From: Chlamydomonas sphaeroides
Lineage: Eukaryota; Chlorophyta; Chlorophyceae; Chlamydomonadales; Chlamydomonadaceae
DNA: 34,804 nucleotides
NCBI GenBank assembly: GCA_001662425.1
Contig: BDDC01001046.1
Location: 1-34,804, forward strand
Direction of reading: 5' to 3'
The notes beneath the pieces are model-generated. The model made no database searches, was not told the origin of the DNA, and saw nothing but the letters and a program-made list of their open reading frames with translations. Numbering within the stretch: position 1 is the first letter of the stretch; each line of letters begins with the position of its first letter. Shown here piece after piece: positions 31,918 to 34,804 of this stretch. The translations under genes were made by a program, and so were the position numbers.

Positions 31918-33004
31918 TCAGTTGGGCCCGCCCGTGAAGCGCCCCGTGGAGGTGTACAGGGCGGTGTAGGGGGCGCGGGCGGTCACCCAGCGCGGGTGTT
32001 CGCCAGCCACGGCCGCCTTGCCGTACTTGTCCTGGTACTCGGTCTTGGTGAGCGCCTGGGACAGGAACAGGAGGGATGGTGGCGGACGGCAGCACGCAGA
32101 AGGGAGCGCAGACGGTGAGCGAACCGGGGGCATGCGCGGGCTGCCGACCGTGCCCCGTATGGCAAGCACGAGGCGGCCCCGATGATGTGTCCCTTGCTCT
32201 TCCCGCTGCGTCGTACCGCGTACGGCATGAGCTTTACGGGCTTGTGGCTGCGCCACGAGTATGTCAGGCCTGAGGGGCAGTGCGCAGGGTATCTCGTGTT
32301 AGCATGGCCCGACGGCGAGCGCCCAGGTGCATGCGCGTCGGGTCCTCCGCCGTGCGCCATCGTCCCTGTGCCGTGGTGACTCACCGTTGGCAAGCTCGAA
32401 GGTGCCGTTGCCCCGGTACGTCTCGGCTGAGAGCTTGCCGGACCAAGTCAACGGCGCGGCGGGCTTGGTTTCACCAAAGTTGAGGGTGGCGGTGCCGCTG
32501 GCCACGTGTGCCCTGGATGCGGGGGCGCTCTGCACCCGCCGGTCCATGAAGTACGTGCTGTTTGCATAGAGCTTGCCGAAAGTGGAGGTCTTCTTGGGCT
32601 CCTGCGCTAGGGGCTACAGGGAGAAGGGCGCGGGGCGGAGGGGGGTAAATTGGCGTGGGCGCACCGCTATGGAGCTTGCGTGCCACACAGGCAATGGAGG
32701 TGGCGGCACGGGTTGGGGGAAGCAACGGCCAGCGGCAAGCGCCGCAGTCTTCGTAGGCATGCATATACCGACGCAAGCCATTGTGACAGCATGCCGTGTT
32801 GATAGATTGGCGGTTCGCTCGGCGGAGCTGGCATGTGAGCCGACGCGCACTCGAAGTGAAGGCCGCTCAAATCTAAGCCAGTACAATAAACGGTGCTACC
32901 TAGCGATTCACCTCATCATGAAAGTGCTCGTTTGTCGTCGTGTAATGCTGCTTGATTTGCGGGTACCGCTGCGTTTGGTTGCCGGCAAGCGCTCCATAAA
33001 CCAT
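31918..33004 (-). CDS. Small unrecognised Tyr/Thr/Asn-rich protein, four exons
   Basis: Model exons 33004..32912, 32601..32385, 32269..32238, 32055..31918; about 159 residues. Exon 1 starts MVYGALAGNQTQRYPQ and ends NEHFHDE at GAG|GTGAAT, phase 0. Exon 2 reads EPKKTSTFGKLYANSTYFMD and later AETYRGNGTFELAN, ending in phase 1. The last exon, ALTKTEYQDKYGKAA to GRFTGGPN stop, starts in phase 0, so exons 2 and 4 cannot be joined directly. The 32-nt mini-exon (GLTYSWRSHKP) fixes the frame; a longer form ending at 32217 also fits. An alternative acceptor puts PLAQ before EPKK. No signal peptide, membrane segment or known catalytic motif. I do not recognise the family. The Tyr/Thr/Asn-rich short-motif style recalls axonemal microtubule-associated proteins, but that is only an impression. 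Confidence 0.55.
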
Positions 33005-34080
33005 GGTTGCCGGCAAAGCGCGAAGCAAAGGGAGCACTAGGGGAGGACAACAGAGAGGATAGCAAGACAGAGAGAGCTGCCCCGCTCTGCGCCTGCGCTA
33101 GTCGAGTCCGCACAGACAAAACGACGCTAGCTGAGAGTAGTAATGGCAGTCGCTGTGAGGAGACTCCAAAGCACAAAGTTCGAGCCGACAATGCAACTGA
33201 AGCAACGTAGGGCACGATTGTCGCAGAAATGGATAATGTTAGGTGTTCTATAGCTCATGTAAGCCGGCGATGGCGCTCGAAGGCACTTGAAGCCCGAGCG
33301 CTGAAAACCGTGTGTCGTTCGTACAGACGCCCGGCCCCCGCTCGTTCTTGTAACCCCCCTCCGCGCCCATTGCTCGACATAGATCGCATGCCGCGCCTTC
33401 GCCCCCAGCTTTACAGGCAACAACAGAATAGCATATAAGCATGGGGCCGACAGTGGACGTCTTTTCGTTTGAGGCATACGGCAATTCACCTCGTGGTCCT
33501 CGTGATCCTCGTGGTCCCTGGCTCCCAAGATGCTGTGCTGCTGTTTGCATTAGCGGCCATCGGCGCGGCACGTAGTGCTCGCTTTGGCATGTGTAGTAGG
33601 CCCTAGGGCACGCGGCCCCGTGCCCCCTGCCCGTATAGTGACACAGCTGGTGGCCTTCGCGTCCGACCGTGCAACAACGATTGCTGCCAGCAGGCTGCCC
33701 CGACACCGACCCATGCCAGCCTGGCGATGTTTGCATTGCGTCCAGTGTGACCTCACTAACAATAACAATAACTCGCTAGCCGCCGCGCCCTCCTTGCCTG
33801 CCCAACCTTGGGCGTGTGGCCGCAGTGGTTGCAGGCGCTGCCCGCGACCCAAGGTAGGGGCACGAGCAAGGCGGGGCACGGGCTCTGGCCATAAGTACTG
33901 GTGGCGCCCCCGCAACAATGTGCCAGCACCCAACCTCTTCCCCCGACAGCAACAATTGAGTAACAGCAACGGCACAACCGCCGCCGGGGCCCCCACCACG
34001 CTTCACCCTACTGTGCCAGCTCCCCGCTCCACGCCCCACACCGCCGCTACAGCGCGTCTCCCAGCGCGGGCAAATCCCTC
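33005..34080. other. Intergenic: promoter of small gene, 3' UTR of right-edge gene
   Basis: About 1.1 kb of lower-GC DNA with no supported ORF. A minus-strand TGTAA at about 33412 lies 670 nt past the stop of the right-edge gene. tcctcgtgatcctcgtggtccctgg at 33498-33522 is a short imperfect direct repeat. Confidence 0.55.
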
Positions 34081-34305
34081 TCACGCCGCCTTGCCCTTGC
34101 CATCGCCGCCCGCCGGGCCGCCGCCGGCAGTGCCCGCCTTGGCGCCTCCCTTGGCGCCCCCGCCTGCGCCTCCCTTCTTGCCCTGGCCCTGCTTCTTGCT
34201 CTTGTCCAGCATGGTGGTCAGGGTGGTGAGGAAGTTGCGGAAAGCCATGTACGCAAAGATGACGCCCACCGCGCACACGCCGCGCATGCCGCGCAGGTCC
34301 GAGCC
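34081..34305 (-). CDS. Last exon of unrecognised single-pass membrane protein
   Basis: One 225-nt exon after an acceptor CTGGCCGCAG, phase 0, coding 74 residues to TGA at 34081. It begins GSDLRGMRG, followed by a hydrophobic stretch VCAVGVIFAYMAF (about residues 10-22) continuing RNFLTTLTTMLD, then a Lys/Gly/Ala-rich basic tail (KSKKQGQGKKGGAGGGAKGG) ending GKGKAA. It looks like a C-terminal membrane anchor followed by a low-complexity basic tail. Upstream exons lie to the right and I could not identify them in the remaining 500 bp. I do not recognise the family. Confidence 0.55.
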   Translation of the reverse strand, partial: GSDLRGMRGVCAVGVIFAYMAFRNFLTTLTTMLDKSKKQGQGKKGGAGGGAKGGAKAGTAGGGPAGGDGKGKAA

Positions 34306-34804
34306 CTGCGGCCAGGGGGCAGGCGAGGGGATGAGGTAGGGATGGAGCGGCACACAAGGCGTCGCTAGCAGGGCCCAGCCGCACAGCGTACGGGAGGAGG
34401 AGGGCGCCGCAACAGGCGGGGAGGGATCAGGGCACGGGCAGCAGGCGGGCGGTGGGCTCGTCGCGTCGTGCCGGCTGCCGGCGACTCAACGCGGGGCAGC
34501 CGCCAGTGCTGAGGCGCCGGGCGCCGGGTGGGGAGCTGCGATGTCCCCCGGGGATAGCCGGGGGCCGGACTTGGGTAATCGGTGCCGTGTGTCCTACCGC
34601 GGCAGGGGAGGGCGCTGGGCTGCAGCGGGCCGATGACGTGCGCCGGCCCCCGCTCTTGCGCCCCGAACCCAGGCCCCACCCGCTCCAGCGTTCCTGCCGT
34701 CCCGGGCCCCTTCCCCTCGGCCCCCGGCCACGTAAGCATAGGCAGCCTGTCGGCTCCCCTCCCCTCCCCTCCCCTGCCCTCCCCTCCCCTCCCCTCCCCT
34801 CCCC
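34306..34804. other. Intron or upstream sequence of right-edge gene
   Basis: No exon could be supported. The sequence looks intronic and ends in a CCCCT tandem run (34751-34804), G-rich on the gene's sense strand. Confidence 0.4.
34751..34804. repeat. (CCCCT)n tandem repeat at right edge
   Basis: Roughly ten ccctc/cccct units with one tgccc interruption; continues past the window. The minus strand (AGGGG)n is G-quadruplex-capable. Confidence 0.9.

Noticed and set aside
32916..33215. Ser/Leu-rich ORF starting MPYVASVALSARTLCFG as a possible transit peptide of the small gene
   Set aside because: Different frame from the MVYGALAGNQ exon, which has a good donor and correct phase; the frame runs across that exon with no splice support.
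1..34804. tRNA, rRNA, CRISPR, prokaryotic operon or IS element
   Set aside because: No tRNA B-box pattern, no spaced direct repeats of CRISPR type, no transposase-like protein; splice-interrupted eukaryotic genes throughout.
34751..34804. CCCCT array as a telomere
   Set aside because: Not the plant or algal telomere unit (TTTAGGG type) and it continues intronic-looking DNA with a matching purine tract in another intron at the left edge.

Overview
This is a nuclear scaffold window from a GC-rich green alga, most likely a Chlorella-clade trebouxiophyte. That placement is an inference from five things: very high GC, many short introns (nearly all GT-AG), Ala/Gly/Gln/Pro homopolymers inside proteins, plant-type families (a TSJT1/DUF3700 protein and a bacterial-type organellar Asp-tRNA synthetase), and a 378-N assembly gap. 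No prokaryotic features (operons, Shine-Dalgarno sites, CRISPR, insertion sequences) were seen. Gene models below were built by hand from splice consensus, intron phase and family knowledge; every multi-exon model was checked for phase consistency.

Layout, left to right. 1-1919 (-): 5' part of a secreted SGNH/GDSL-like hydrolase that runs off the left edge and has a long polyQ-bearing insertion in its catalytic fold. 3288-5844 (+): a protein with two N-terminal ubiquitin-interacting motifs, a long disordered middle and a C-terminal Tudor-like module, with a possible spliced leader upstream. 7228-10398 (-): an 8-exon TSJT1/DUF3700 (class II glutamine-amidotransferase fold) protein with a long Ala/Gln-rich tail. 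10969-11745 (+): a mitochondrial bTHX small ribosomal subunit protein, divergent from the previous gene. 13271-18143 (-): ATG1/ULK autophagy kinase, interrupted by the assembly gap. 18794-20797 (-): cytosolic ribosomal protein eL24. 22988-23935 (-): a divergent, intron-free PP2A catalytic subunit. 24593-30096 (-): complete 15-exon organellar aspartyl-tRNA synthetase. 31918-33004 (-): a small unrecognised protein gene that appears to need a 32-nt mini-exon. 34081-34305 (-): last exon of an unrecognised membrane protein continuing to the right.

The genes are functionally unrelated housekeeping, signalling and accessory genes, each with its own promoter; there is no gene-cluster logic. Three themes recur. 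First, translation: bTHX, eL24 and AspRS serve mitochondrial, cytosolic and organellar translation respectively. Second, turnover and stress signalling: a UIM protein, ATG1, PP2A and a DUF3700 protein. Third, low-complexity DNA: CAG tracts, a GGGCAG hexamer array, and pyrimidine or purine tracts in introns and at both window edges.

The least expected items are: a dispersed ~72-bp repeat in three copies, two of which form an inverted pair bounding 857 bp just upstream of AspRS; two candidate GC-AG introns supported by protein homology; the disordered insertion inside the SGNH catalytic block; and the small Tyr/Thr-rich four-exon gene. No clearly new multi-gene system was found.
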